A stretch of DNA of 64,000 nt from Arthrobacter cupressi (lineage in GTDB: Bacteria; Actinomycetota; Actinomycetes; Actinomycetales; Micrococcaceae), in contig NZ_FNEI01000013.1 in assembly GCF_900099975.1 (NCBI RefSeq), forward strand, positions 1 to 64,000, read 5' to 3'. Shown one piece after another: positions 33,836-42,189 of this stretch; the stretch's first letter is position 1, and the number at the start of each line of letters is the position of its first letter. The translations under genes were made by a program, and so were the position numbers. A model generated the notes under the pieces. That model had not been told where the DNA came from, did no database searches, and saw only the letters and a list, made by a program, of their open reading frames with translations.

Positions 33836-34230
33836 ACCTGACTGGGCCCCGGGAGCTCGAGCGAGTAGCCGGCCCAGGCATCGGGGTTTTCTCGGAGGAC
33901 GACGTCGAGCCCGGCTATTGCGGCGGCGTCGGGCAGTTTCTCCGCGAGCCGTTCGGCGATGTACCGGGCGAGGACCTCGGTGGTGGTCAGCTGGCCGGCG
34001 AACTCGGGGAGCTCGTCCAGGTTCTTGTAGTTCAGCTGGTCCAGGACCTGTTGGAGCAGTTCTCCTGCCGCGCCGATGTCGATCACGACGGCGTCCTGGT
34101 TCAGTTCCACGCGACGGAAGCTGACCTCGGCCACGAAGGTGGCCCCGTGCAGGCCCTGGGCCGGGCCGAAGGATTCCCGCGGGAGGCTGTGGGCGATCAT
34201 GAAATGGCGGCGGACGGTGAGGCTGAACAT
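33832..34230 (-). CDS. 6-pyruvoyl-tetrahydropterin synthase/QueD-like protein lacking key residues
   Basis: A 132-residue T-fold protein. It aligns by eye with PTPS/QueD: FMIAHSL (His14), GLHGATF (His28), LDQLNYKNLDELPEF, TTTEVLARYIAERL, and ENPDAWAGYSLEL with the pterin-anchoring Glu. However, the third zinc ligand of the HxH motif is Ala30, no catalytic Cys precedes the motif, and the Asp-His dyad position (usually LDHxxLN) is LDQLN. It is therefore unlikely to perform the standard reaction. It sits 2 bp after the dehydrogenase gene and overlaps the glycosyltransferase gene by 4 nt. Confidence 0.82.
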   Translation of the reverse strand: MFSLTVRRHFMIAHSLPRESFGPAQGLHGATFVAEVSFRRVELNQDAVVIDIGAAGELLQQVLDQLNYKNLDELPEFAGQLTTTEVLARYIAERLAEKLPDAAAIAGLDVVLRENPDAWAGYSLELPGPSQV

Positions 34231-34232
34231 AC

Positions 34233-35255
34233 TTATCCTTCCGGGTAGCGGACCACGTGGCAGGAGTTCCCGCCGCTGTCTTTGGAGAGCGCTTCCATGG
34301 TGCGCGGCAGTTCGGTGAAGCTCGTGTCCGGGCTGAGGAAGAGGTCGAAGGCGGGGTCCTCCAGGAGCTGCACCGCGAGGTCGAGGCGTTCGGCGGTGCT
34401 GCGCCGGTGGCGGCGGGCGCGGGCCACCACGCCCACTTGGCTGGCCGTGATCGAGAGGCGCCGGGCGTGGAAGTGCTCGCCGAGCGGGACGCTCACCGGT
34501 GAATCTCCGAACCAGGAGAGTTCAATGACGCGGGCTTCGTCGCCGGCCAGTTGCAGGCTGCGCCGCAGGCCTTCGGAGGTGGCCGAGCAGTGGAAGACGA
34601 TGTCGCAGTCATTTTGGGCAGCGCCCGGCTGCGCGAAGCCGATCTTCAGCGCCTTGGCCGTTTTCTCCTTGGCCGGGTCCACATCCACCAGTTCCAGGCG
34701 CTGCAGCGGGAACTTCCGCAGGAGCGTTGCCAGGGTGCCGCCCAAGAGCCCTCCCCCGACGACGGCGACCCGGTCTCCCAGCCGCGGCCCGGCTTCCCAG
34801 AGCGCGTTGAGCGCCGTCTCCACCATGCCGGTGAGGACCGCGCGGCGGGGCGGGACGCCGTCGGGAATTTGCGTGAGGTCAGCGAGCGGCACCACGTAGC
34901 GGTCCTGGTGCGGGTGGAGGCAGAAGACCTTTTTGCCCTGCCAGTCCGCAGGTCCTTCCTCCACGACGCCGACCGAGAGGTACCCGTATTTCACCGGCGA
35001 GGGGAAGTCGCCTTCCTGGTGCGGGGCACGCATGGTTCCGGCGACGCTTTCCGGGACGTGGCCCCCGTGGACCAGGAGTTCCGTGCCCTTGCTGATGCCC
35101 GAGTAGAGGGTTCGCACGAGGGCCTCGTTGGCCTTGGGCTCCGGCAACTCCTCTTCGCGGAGCTCGCCCTTGCCCCGGCCCACGGTCCAATAGGCGGTGG
35201 CATGGTTGTGGTCTGCCGCTTCGTTGCGGTTCTTGGGAGCTGTCATCCTGCTCAT
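34233..35255 (-). CDS. Zinc-less medium-chain dehydrogenase of the pterin-synthase-like operon
   Basis: A 340-residue MDR-superfamily oxidoreductase. The cofactor-binding motif VAVVGGGLLGGTLATLL is intact. The catalytic zinc ligands are not: LYSGISKGTE has Ser where ADHs have Cys, and the usual GHE is YGYLSVGVV. The SGIS(K/R)GTE segment recalls BchC-type dehydrogenases that act on ring or side-chain hydroxyls. It is the first gene of a three-gene minus-strand operon, 144 bp from tRNA-Ser. The substrate is unknown; a keto or hydroxyalkyl pterin-like compound is an inference from its neighbours. Confidence 0.85.
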   Translation of the reverse strand: MSRMTAPKNRNEAADHNHATAYWTVGRGKGELREEELPEPKANEALVRTLYSGISKGTELLVHGGHVPESVAGTMRAPHQEGDFPSPVKYGYLSVGVVEEGPADWQGKKVFCLHPHQDRYVVPLADLTQIPDGVPPRRAVLTGMVETALNALWEAGPRLGDRVAVVGGGLLGGTLATLLRKFPLQRLELVDVDPAKEKTAKALKIGFAQPGAAQNDCDIVFHCSATSEGLRRSLQLAGDEARVIELSWFGDSPVSVPLGEHFHARRLSITASQVGVVARARRHRRSTAERLDLAVQLLEDPAFDLFLSPDTSFTELPRTMEALSKDSGGNSCHVVRYPEG

Positions 35256-35398
35256 GAATCTAGCCGTGGGCGGAGGGCATGGGAAGGACCGCCTTCGGCG
35301 GTGCGCGGGTTCTTCCGCGGCCGTCCTCCCTCCTTCGGCGTCCGTACACAGGGGCCGTTTTGGGGAACTGCCGCCACCTCCGGTACCCTAGACCAGTT

Positions 35399-35488
35399 GG
35401 TGACGTGTCCGAGCGGCCGAAGGTGCAACACTCGAAATGTTGTTTGGTGTAACAGCCAACGTGGGTTCAAATCCCACCGTCACCGCCA
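35399..35488 (+). tRNA. tRNA-Ser (anticodon CGA)
   Basis: Class II tRNA. Acceptor stem GGTGACG pairs with CGTCACC (35478-35484), G35485 is the discriminator, and CCA is encoded (35486-35488). The anticodon loop CTCGAAA gives CGA, reading UCG. The long variable arm and T-arm GGGTTCAAATCCC are present. Confidence 0.97.
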
Positions 35489-35492
35489 CATG

Positions 35493-35537
35493 AAAAGGCC
35501 CCGGTTCCCTTTGTTTACAAGGGAACCGGGGCCTTTT
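35493..35537 (+). terminator. Terminator after tRNA-Ser
   Basis: A perfect 19-bp stem (AAAAGGCCCCGGTTCCCTT, 35493-35511; complement 35519-35537) around a 7-nt loop, with the T-run inside the arm. The symmetric A and T runs make it usable from both strands. Confidence 0.92.
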
Positions 35538-35706
35538 GCTTTGTCCGGATCACGGGTTTGGGTGCCGCCAAGCCCGTCCGCAGGGAACGGTCGTCGCCCG
35601 TGGCCCGTCCGGCAAAAGCAGGGCCGACCCTTTAGGGAATTCCTTGGGCACCCTGTACGTTGTTCCTTCCTGGATTCACCCTTGAGAAAAAGTGAGGCTT
35701 TGAGAG

Positions 35707-36006
35707 TTGGCAGCTGATTACGACGAACTTCGCTCCGACGTGAAGGAGTCGCAGGAACAGTCCCTGCAAGCACTGCAAACAGCCGGCGCACCGACCGCCA
35801 AGAGCGTCGTGCTGGAGCTGGACGAAACAGACGGACTCGACGCCGGCGGCCCCGGCGGTGAGATCGTTGCAGAGGAACTCATCGTTCAGGTCATTCCTCA
35901 GGGCAACGACGAATTCGTGTGCAACTCCTGCTTCCTGGTGCGCCACCGTTCCCAGATCGCCAGGGAAAAGGACGGCCTCTCCTACTGCGTGGAGTGCGAA
36001 GGCTGA
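35707..36006 (+). CDS. DUF4193-family zinc-ribbon protein
   Basis: A 99-residue small acidic protein confined to actinobacteria. The N-terminal half is acidic and helical (DELRSDVKESQEQSLQALQ). The C-terminal half carries two Cys pairs, CNSCFLVRHRSQ and CVECEG, forming a probable zinc ribbon. TTG start. The family has no assigned function; the zinc ribbon and ubiquity in actinobacteria suggest a partner of transcription or translation machinery, which is inference. A protein of unknown function follows 58 bp later. Confidence 0.85.
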   Translation: MAADYDELRSDVKESQEQSLQALQTAGAPTAKSVVLELDETDGLDAGGPGGEIVAEELIVQVIPQGNDEFVCNSCFLVRHRSQIAREKDGLSYCVECEG

Positions 36007-36064
36007 CTGCGGCCCCAAAAGAAGCGGACCAAGGATTCCGGGAGCTGAACGAAGGAGACCCACC

Positions 36065-36484
36065 GTGCTGAACGCACTCACCGCGCAGGTAAGGGCCGCC
36101 CATCTGCTGGTCCGACCGGAGGAAGAATGGGACGCACTCACCGATGACCTGTGGCGTGCCTACGACAGCAAGGACAGCGACCTGGTCGAACAGCTGTCCG
36201 AACCGTATCTGGCGAGCTGGCGGGTGGTAACCCGCAACCTTCTTGCCGAACCGCTGGCGGCGGCCGGCATCCGCGTCGCCCGCCCGGCCCATCCGTGGGC
36301 GATCGCCACACTGGAGCGGGCCGGCGTCGTCCGCGAACCACTGCTGTGCTCCCTCGACCAGGACATGTCCGACCCCTGGGAGGCGGCCGCCGCCGGCGGC
36401 GGTCTGCAACTGCAACACTTCAACGACATCATGGCCGGCTACGAGAGCTGCCTGAAGGAACTCCTAAGCACTTCGGCGGCATAG
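36065..36484 (+). CDS. Hypothetical protein
   Basis: A 139-residue all-helical-looking protein rich in Ala, Leu and Glu, with EEEWDALTDDLWRAYDSKD and VRPAHPWAIATLERAG segments. It starts at GTG with a strong AAGGAGA ribosome site at 36052-36058. There is no signal peptide, membrane segment or motif I recognise. It lies 58 bp after the DUF4193 gene, so co-transcription is likely. It converges with the next gene (2-bp gap). Confidence 0.75.
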   Translation: MLNALTAQVRAAHLLVRPEEEWDALTDDLWRAYDSKDSDLVEQLSEPYLASWRVVTRNLLAEPLAAAGIRVARPAHPWAIATLERAGVVREPLLCSLDQDMSDPWEAAAAGGGLQLQHFNDIMAGYESCLKELLSTSAA

Positions 36485-36486
36485 CG

Positions 36487-37005
36487 CTAGGGTGAGCGCT
36501 GCCCGGGCTTGGGGGTCTTGAACGACGGGACGGACGGGTCACCGTAGTTGACGCCAATCGATCGTCCCCTGGCGAAATGGGCATTGGCAATCTCACTGAT
36601 TTCACGGCTGCTTTTTCCCGGGAAAGCCAGCAGGATCCACTCGTAGTCCCAATCCTGCATCGCCCGCACGCGACTTGCGTGCTTGAGAGCGCGCATGTGC
36701 GCCGCAAGTTCGTCACCGGCCAGGGGGATCGGTTCGGGTGTCCGAGCTGGCTTGGGCTTCCGAACCGGCTTGGGCTCGGGCGCCTGGACCGGGGCCGGTG
36801 GCCGCGGGGTGGCCAGAGGTCTCGGGGTTTTCGCGGATTTGACCAGTGCCACGATCATCGCGACCACAACGCCCGCGACCACGAGAACCCACCAGTACTG
36901 GACGAGAAGCCAAATCAGGCCGAAGAAAAGGAAGATGCCGAAAGGGCCACACCCGGCGGCACCGCCTGCGGTCGCACGAATGGATTTACGACGCTTGCTA
37001 GCCAT
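36487..37005 (-). CDS. Hypothetical membrane protein with Pro/Lys-rich linker
   Basis: About 172 residues. A basic N-terminus (ASKRRKS) is followed by two hydrophobic helices (GIFLFFGLIWLLVQYWW and VLVVAGVVVAMIVALV), a Pro/Lys/Arg-rich linker (about 60-100), and a C-terminal helical domain with GDELAAHMRALKHA and FPGKSSREISEIANAHF. The last domain could be a small DNA- or protein-binding module. ATG at 37005 is preferred to the GTG at 37020. Function unknown. Confidence 0.7.
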   Translation of the reverse strand: MASKRRKSIRATAGGAAGCGPFGIFLFFGLIWLLVQYWWVLVVAGVVVAMIVALVKSAKTPRPLATPRPPAPVQAPEPKPVRKPKPARTPEPIPLAGDELAAHMRALKHASRVRAMQDWDYEWILLAFPGKSSREISEIANAHFARGRSIGVNYGDPSVPSFKTPKPGQRSP

Positions 37006-37425
37006 GCTTGAGGATCCCACCGGGCGCAGACATTTTGTAGGGTCAGGCCGGGGTTCCCGCGGGCCGGGATTCGCAGCCGCTGACCGGGCCGCGGGACCAC
37101 TTTTTTCAGGGCTTCCGCATGCCTAACACTCTGGTGTGAAGGACCCCCTGGGAGTACTTTTTTCAAGCAAGGGAAAATCGGCGTCTGACGGTCTCCAGAC
37201 ACACTTTGTGATGTGGAGGAGTACCGGTGAACGGCACGGGAGCGGCCTTGCTGCCAGCTCCGGAAGCGCAACATCCCGACATGCCGCAGGCTGCCCCTGC
37301 ACACCCTTCAACGGATTTCCCTCAGCCGGACCTACCGGTCACTCGACCGCCCGGCACACCTCTCGGAGCAAAACAAAGCCACAGCCGTGGCTCACGCCCG
37401 CGAGCCACCAAATGAGGAGGAACGC
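37006..37425. other. 420-bp intergenic region without a supported gene
   Basis: Short reading frames here (such as 37136-37429) have no ribosome site, domain or convincing codon use. The stretch has lower GC than its flanks and two copies of ACTTTTTTCA (about 37099 and 37156). It holds the divergent promoters of the membrane protein and the secreted protein. Confidence 0.6.
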
Positions 37426-38022
37426 ATGAAGCACAAGCCAGTTTTCGCTGCCGGGGCAGCCGTCTCGGCAATCGGCCTCGCCGTCGGCTCGGCCGCTCCT
37501 GCATCGGCACAACCTATAGTGCATGAGCATTTTTCCGAGTCGAGAACGGTCATCGAGCAGGAGGTGTTCCCGGAGTTCTGTGCCGGGATCGTTGACTTCC
37601 CAGTGCTTCACAGTTGGGACGCCCGGGGGAATTTCCTGCTGGTCCAGCGCGGTGACGGCCTCCCGTACGCATTGGCTACCTTCCAGCGGGCAGACGACTA
37701 CACCAACACTCTCAACGGCAAAACCTTCCACCAAACAATGGTCGCCACCGAGAAGGATCAACGCATCATCGACAACGGAGACGGTACGTTCACCATCATC
37801 TTTTCCGCGTCCGGCGTCCAGAAGTCCTACGGTCCGGACGGCACACGCCTGTTTATGGACTCGGGGATATTCAAAGGCGAGGTCCTAATTGATAACGGTG
37901 GAACGCCCTCGGACCCTAACGACGACCAGTTCCTCGAGTTTGTGCGCGTAATTACCGATACCGGCCGTTCGGACACAGAGAACCGTGATTTCTGCACAGA
38001 CCTTGCCGATTTCATTGGCTGA
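37426..38022 (+). CDS. Secreted hypothetical protein
   Basis: A 198-residue protein with a clear Sec signal peptide: basic MKHK, hydrophobic AAGAAVSAIGLAVGSAA, and cleavage at ASA-QP. The mature part is acidic and beta-rich, with two Cys (EFCAGI and DFCTDL) that could form one disulfide, and Asp/Gly/Asn-rich turns such as IDNGDGTF and DNGGTPSDPNDDQ. Ribosome site GAGGAGG precedes the ATG. No family is recognised. Base composition is lower in GC than its neighbours, which may mean acquisition by transfer. Confidence 0.8.
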   Translation: MKHKPVFAAGAAVSAIGLAVGSAAPASAQPIVHEHFSESRTVIEQEVFPEFCAGIVDFPVLHSWDARGNFLLVQRGDGLPYALATFQRADDYTNTLNGKTFHQTMVATEKDQRIIDNGDGTFTIIFSASGVQKSYGPDGTRLFMDSGIFKGEVLIDNGGTPSDPNDDQFLEFVRVITDTGRSDTENRDFCTDLADFIG

Positions 38023-38066
38023 GCTGAGCCAAGTGAGTGCCTACTTGTGGTAACCCAATCCTTGGA

Positions 38067-38088
38067 CCGCCGCTGTTGTCAGCGGCGG
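38067..38088 (+). terminator. Stem-loop after the secreted protein gene
   Basis: CCGCCGCTG (38067-38075) and CAGCGGCGG (38080-38088) around a TTGT loop, 45 bp past the stop. No T-run. Confidence 0.5.
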
Positions 38089-38124
38089 CCGCCGGCGGAT
38101 CTGGTAGATCTTTGACCCTTCGCC

Positions 38125-38412
38125 TCAGACCTTGGCTTTCCGGTAGCCCGCCTGTTGTGCCGCACGCTCGGTGGCGAAGCAGACTTCCGGAGTTGTCCGG
38201 GTGTAATACCGCTGGCCCGGGAGGTGGTAGATCCCGCTCGGTGCGTTGCCCTTGATCGGCGCCCACGCCGGGCAGTTCCACGTGCTCGCGGGCCGGGCCG
38301 ACGTCGGCTTCGGCGCCGGCGCCACCACCCGGACGGTCACTTGGCCGGAACTGCTGCCCTTGAGGGCACCGGCGGCGGGCATGCGCACCGACCACTTGCC
38401 GGTGACCGCCAC
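38125..38412 (-). pseudogene. Fragment of a sunset-domain secreted protein
   Basis: The last ~50 codons encode an almost complete sunset domain: NCPAWAPIKGNAPSGIYHL, then PGQRYYTRTTPEVCFATE and AQQAGYRKAKV. They are preceded by a Pro/Ala linker and the end of a beta-sandwich-like module (VTGKWSVRMPAAG). No start codon with a ribosome site or signal peptide is present; upstream the frame runs into the 3' end of the amidohydrolase gene, where translation loses protein character. It looks like the 3' remnant of a wall-associated protein cut off by a rearrangement. Confidence 0.65.
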
Positions 38413-38435
38413 GCCGCCCAATAACCGAAGAGAAA

Positions 38436-40088
38436 CTACGCCCGGAACTTCACCTCTCCCCCCACCACGGTGAGCGCCACCGAGGACGTGAGCAGTGAGT
38501 CCACGCCGGCCACGAACGGATCGGTGTCCAGCACCACGAAGTCCGCCAGCATTCCCGCAGCCAGGCGGCCGAGTTCGTGCTCGCGGCGGCAGGAGAAGGC
38601 GGCGTCGCGGGTGGCGTGGCCCAGCGCGGCGGCCAGTTCCAAAGAGTACTTGGGCAGGTTCGCGGGAAGCTCCGGGTCCAGCGCGGACTTCCTGGTGGTG
38701 GCAATGTACATGTTGGGCAGCGGCGGGTGCGGTGCGGTGGGCGCGTCCGAGCCGAGCGCCAGCACGGCACCGGCGTCGGTGAATTCGGTCCACGGGTAGG
38801 CACGCTCGATCCGGTCATCGCCCAGCATGGCCCGCCAGTTTTCCTGGACGGCCGGGTCGGCGTGCACAGGCTGCATTGACGCGACAATTCCCAGCCGGGC
38901 GAGCCGCGCGATGCTCTCCGGCGTCACGGTCTCCATGTGCTCGATCCGGTGCCGGCGGTCCCGCGGTCCGTTCACCGAGTTGGCGTGCTCAAATGCGTCC
39001 AGCGCCACCTCGGAGGCGAGGTCGCCGATGGCGTGGATGGCAATCTGCAGCCCCTCGGCGTCGGCCGCAGCCACCACCGGGTTCAGGTACTCGGGCGCCC
39101 AGATGAGGTCGGCGTTGCTGCCGTCCGAATACGGTTCCTTCATGGCGGCCGTGCAGCCGTCGATCACGCCGTCGGCGATGATCTTGATGCCCACCACCCG
39201 CAGCCACGGCGTGTTGACCTCGCGGCTCAGTTCGGCGGCCCGGGCCACCTGCGCCAGGTTTTCCTCATGGTTTTCCGACGGCGCCACCAGCCAGTGCGCG
39301 TTGATGCGCAGCGGCAGCGTCCCGCCGTCGGTTTCCAGGGCCCGGCGCATCGCGGCCAGTTCGTCCTCGCCCAGGGCCATGTCGATGCCGCTGGTGACGC
39401 CGGTGGAAAGGTAGTGCTCGAAGGCAGTGGCCAGTTGGGCGTCCCGTTCCTGGTCCGAAGTCAGCGAAGCCAGGGTTGGCCAGGCGTACTGGTGCATGGC
39501 GGTTTCGTGCAGCAGCCCCGTGGCCTCCCCCGTTTCGGGGTCGCGTTCGATGATGCCGCCCAGCGGGTTGGGGGTGTCCTTGTCGATGCCCATTTCGGCC
39601 AGCGCAGCCTTGTTCACCCACACCGAGTGCAGGTCGTTCGCGTCCAGGTACACCGGGCGGTCCGGCACGACGGCGTCAATCATCTCCGTGGTCGGGGTAC
39701 CGCCGGGGATGGCAGAGAACAGCCAGCCGCTCCCGAGGAGGCGCGGCGCGGCGGGATCCGCGGCCACCGCGTTCTTGAGCCGGAGCTGGATCTCCTCAAG
39801 GTTGCCGGCGTCGCGCAGGGCCACCTTCTGCATGGTTTCGCCCATCATCACCATGTGGGTGTGGGCGTCCACGAAACCGGGCATCACGAACGCGCCGCCG
39901 AGGTCCGTCTCGGAAAAAGCGTCACCCCCAAGCACCTCACGCGCGTCCGCCTCGCTGCCCACATGGGCCAGCCGCTCGCCGTCGACGATCAGCGCTTCAG
40001 CCAAAGCGGGACCGTCTGCGGTGAAGATCCGGGCATTGCGGTAAAGGGTACGGGTGGTCACAGGAATTCCTTTGTTTTCGGTGGACAC
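38436..40088 (-). CDS. YtcJ-like metal-dependent amidohydrolase
   Basis: A 550-residue amidohydrolase-superfamily enzyme. The metal-binding HxH is in GFVDAHTHMVM (about residue 77). Later ligands are IAIHAIGD (His), RHRIEHMETV (His) and LGSDAPTAPHPP (Asp). The C-terminal ADFVVLDTDPF composite domain is typical of YtcJ/N-substituted formamide deformylase-like proteins. GTG start. It lies 18 bp after the MFS gene in the same operon and is controlled by the TetR system upstream, so the transporter probably imports or exports its amide-type substrate. Confidence 0.88.
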   Translation of the reverse strand: MSTENKGIPVTTRTLYRNARIFTADGPALAEALIVDGERLAHVGSEADAREVLGGDAFSETDLGGAFVMPGFVDAHTHMVMMGETMQKVALRDAGNLEEIQLRLKNAVAADPAAPRLLGSGWLFSAIPGGTPTTEMIDAVVPDRPVYLDANDLHSVWVNKAALAEMGIDKDTPNPLGGIIERDPETGEATGLLHETAMHQYAWPTLASLTSDQERDAQLATAFEHYLSTGVTSGIDMALGEDELAAMRRALETDGGTLPLRINAHWLVAPSENHEENLAQVARAAELSREVNTPWLRVVGIKIIADGVIDGCTAAMKEPYSDGSNADLIWAPEYLNPVVAAADAEGLQIAIHAIGDLASEVALDAFEHANSVNGPRDRRHRIEHMETVTPESIARLARLGIVASMQPVHADPAVQENWRAMLGDDRIERAYPWTEFTDAGAVLALGSDAPTAPHPPLPNMYIATTRKSALDPELPANLPKYSLELAAALGHATRDAAFSCRREHELGRLAAGMLADFVVLDTDPFVAGVDSLLTSSVALTVVGGEVKFRA

Positions 40089-40106
40089 GTTCTCGGTTGG
40101 TTGGGG

Positions 40107-41396
40107 CTAGACGATCGCTGCCTGGTTGAACTGGCCGTCGGAGTTGAACTGGTCGGGGGCGCCGACGGCGGCGCCCTCCTTCTCCACCCGGGCCGCCACC
40201 CGGGAAATCACCAGGAACGGAACCAGCAGCAGGAAGCTGAAAGCGCAGAGAATCACGGTCAGCGGGAGGTACCCGAAAGTCTCGGCGATGGCAGTTCCAA
40301 ACAGGGGCGAGAAGGCCGAGCCGATCAGGTACGTGCCACTGAGGGCCGCCGACCAGAAACCGCGCACGTCAAGCGCCACGGCAACGGACACCACGTACAT
40401 GAACGCCAGCGCGTAGACGGTGTTCCAGGCGATGATCACCAGCATGTAGGTCCCGGGATCGTGGACCAGGCCCGCGGCGAGCTTCAGTCCGCCGCCCAGC
40501 AGCAGGAGCACCAGGAGCGGGACGGTGCGGCCGAGGCGGTCGCCAAGGTAGCTGGCGATGGCGCCGAAGACCAGACCGCCGGCGGTGGAGATGCTGAGCA
40601 TGAGGCCGATTTCCTGCTCGCCGATTCCGGCCTGCTCGGCGCCCATGGAGCCGGCCACCGCCCAAAGCGAATCCTCGCCCAGCGCCCACAGGCCGAAGCA
40701 GGCCAGCAGGCTGAAGCCGGCAATCGTCACCACGAGCGGCGCCTTGGGTGCGGGAGCAGCGGCAGGTGACTGCCCGACGACGGACGCTCCAGTACCGCCC
40801 GAAAATCCAGTACCGCCGGACGCAGCGGCGGCCGGCATCCAGCCGGAGGTCAGGGCGAAGGCGAGCGCCAGGAGCGCCAGGATGCCGAAGGCGCTCAGCA
40901 TTCCGGTGCCGAACAGGGGGATGAGCGCGAGGACGACCGTGACGATCGCACGGTTGGCCAGGCCGCTGATGCCGGACATCCGGTTCGGGTTGTGCAGGGC
41001 GGCGAGCGCGGCGCCGCTGGCGGAAATGGCACCGCCGCCGCCCAGTCCGCCCAGGATGATGCCGGCAATCGCTACGGGAGTGAGCGGCACGAGGGCTGCC
41101 GCGCCGAAACCGGCGGCGGCGAGCAGGAGGCCGCCGCGGGCCACCAGGTAGCGGCCGGAGCGGGCCGACCAGCGCGAGGTCACCAGGCAGCCCACGGCCG
41201 TGCTCAGCAGGCAGGCGGTCATCACCGTTCCAGCGGCAGTGGGCGTGAGCCCGTGCCCGTCCATGAGGGCGATGATCATGAAGGGCACCAGGTTGGCGGC
41301 CATGAAACCGATGACGCCGATGCCGAAGGTCGAGAGGCCGCGGCGCCACGTGAGGGGAACGCGGCCGCTGGCGTCCAGGGTTGGGGAAGGGCTCAA
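40107..41396 (-). CDS. MFS transporter of the amidohydrolase operon
   Basis: A 429-residue major-facilitator protein with about 12 helices split by a long central loop rich in Gly, Ser and Ala (about 205-240), after the first six helices. The motif A-like loop YLGDRLGRTVPLL is in the second half. It is the first gene of a minus-strand operon with the amidohydrolase. Its promoter region carries a 25-bp palindrome and the divergent-side neighbour upstream is a TetR gene on the same strand. The substrate is probably a small amide or xenobiotic. Confidence 0.88.
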   Translation of the reverse strand: MSPSPTLDASGRVPLTWRRGLSTFGIGVIGFMAANLVPFMIIALMDGHGLTPTAAGTVMTACLLSTAVGCLVTSRWSARSGRYLVARGGLLLAAAGFGAAALVPLTPVAIAGIILGGLGGGGAISASGAALAALHNPNRMSGISGLANRAIVTVVLALIPLFGTGMLSAFGILALLALAFALTSGWMPAAAASGGTGFSGGTGASVVGQSPAAAPAPKAPLVVTIAGFSLLACFGLWALGEDSLWAVAGSMGAEQAGIGEQEIGLMLSISTAGGLVFGAIASYLGDRLGRTVPLLVLLLLGGGLKLAAGLVHDPGTYMLVIIAWNTVYALAFMYVVSVAVALDVRGFWSAALSGTYLIGSAFSPLFGTAIAETFGYLPLTVILCAFSFLLLVPFLVISRVAARVEKEGAAVGAPDQFNSDGQFNQAAIV

Positions 41397-41467
41397 GGAA
41401 ATCTCCGGGTCTTGACGGGGCCGCGCCGTTGCGGCCTGCGGGGAGGATCCGGGCTGAGAGCCGGATC

Positions 41468-41492
41468 ACTAAACGAAAGGCTTTCGTTTAGT
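41468..41492. promoter_or_regulatory. TetR operator for the MFS-amidohydrolase operon
   Basis: Perfect 12-bp arms ACTAAACGAAAG (41468-41479) and CTTTCGTTTAGT (41481-41492) around G41480. It is AT-rich in GC-rich surroundings, 72 bp upstream of the MFS start and 89 bp downstream of the TetR gene. Confidence 0.85.
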
Positions 41493-41580
41493 ATGCGGGC
41501 TGAGGCCCCGGGCACACAAGCCTTTGCAGGAAATCAGCCCTGTAACGGGTCGGAAGATCCCCGCCGTTCAGGCCAGGGAA

Positions 41581-42189
41581 TCAGAGTCCGGCAGCCCGCC
41601 GTCGGAGCCCTTCGATGAGGATTTCGAGGCCGAATGCAAAGGCCGTCCCGGCCCTGTCGGCCAGTCCGGAAGCGTTCTCTACGGCACGGCCCAAGGCGCT
41701 CCCGCCGCCCGGCTCCACCTCCCACACGTTGCCCGGAGCGGCGAGGTCCAAGGCGGCACCGATGGCAAAGCTGTCGATCAGCGCCAGGGCCGAGGCGACG
41801 TCGGTCCCCGCGAAGCCTGCCTCCTCCAGCGCCGTGGACAACCGCTCGTAGAAGGCGATGACCTTGGCGTGCCGGACGGTTTGCATCACCAGCAAAGGAG
41901 CCGTGCGCGGGTGCCGGGCGAAACTCTCGCGGTACTCCCGGATTTCCAGGCGGAGCACCTCATCCCACGGCGTGCCCGCGGGAGGGACCGGGCTGCCTTC
42001 CGTGATCCGGCCCCGGATGAGTTCCAGGATTTCCTCGCGTCCGGACACGTGGTTGTAGATGGAGGACTGGCTGACGCCGATCTTCCGCGCCACCTTGGGC
42101 AGGCTGAAGTCCCCGCTTTCGTCGATGAGTTCGAGGGCGGCCGTGACCACGGCGTCGACGGAAATCAGCGGCTGGGTGGGTCGCGCCAT
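41581..42189 (-). CDS. TetR-family regulator of the MFS-amidohydrolase operon
   Basis: A 202-residue TetR protein with HTH at about 10-55 (FSLPKVARKIGVSQSSIYNHVSG) and a TetR_C-type helical ligand domain. ATG at 42189 has AGGAG 9 nt upstream and is preferred to the longer start at 42222. It is followed by a palindromic operator and the MFS/amidohydrolase operon on the same strand. Repression lifted by the transported substrate is the likely logic. Confidence 0.9.
   Translation of the reverse strand: MARPTQPLISVDAVVTAALELIDESGDFSLPKVARKIGVSQSSIYNHVSGREEILELIRGRITEGSPVPPAGTPWDEVLRLEIREYRESFARHPRTAPLLVMQTVRHAKVIAFYERLSTALEEAGFAGTDVASALALIDSFAIGAALDLAAPGNVWEVEPGGGSALGRAVENASGLADRAGTAFAFGLEILIEGLRRRAAGL

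Noticed and set aside
33832..34230. Straightforward QueD for queuosine synthesis
   Set aside because: It lacks a zinc His, the catalytic Cys and the dyad His, and no other queuosine genes are nearby.
37136..37429. A possible 97-residue gene before the secreted protein
   Set aside because: No ribosome site, odd amino-acid composition and overlap with the promoter and signal peptide of the next gene.
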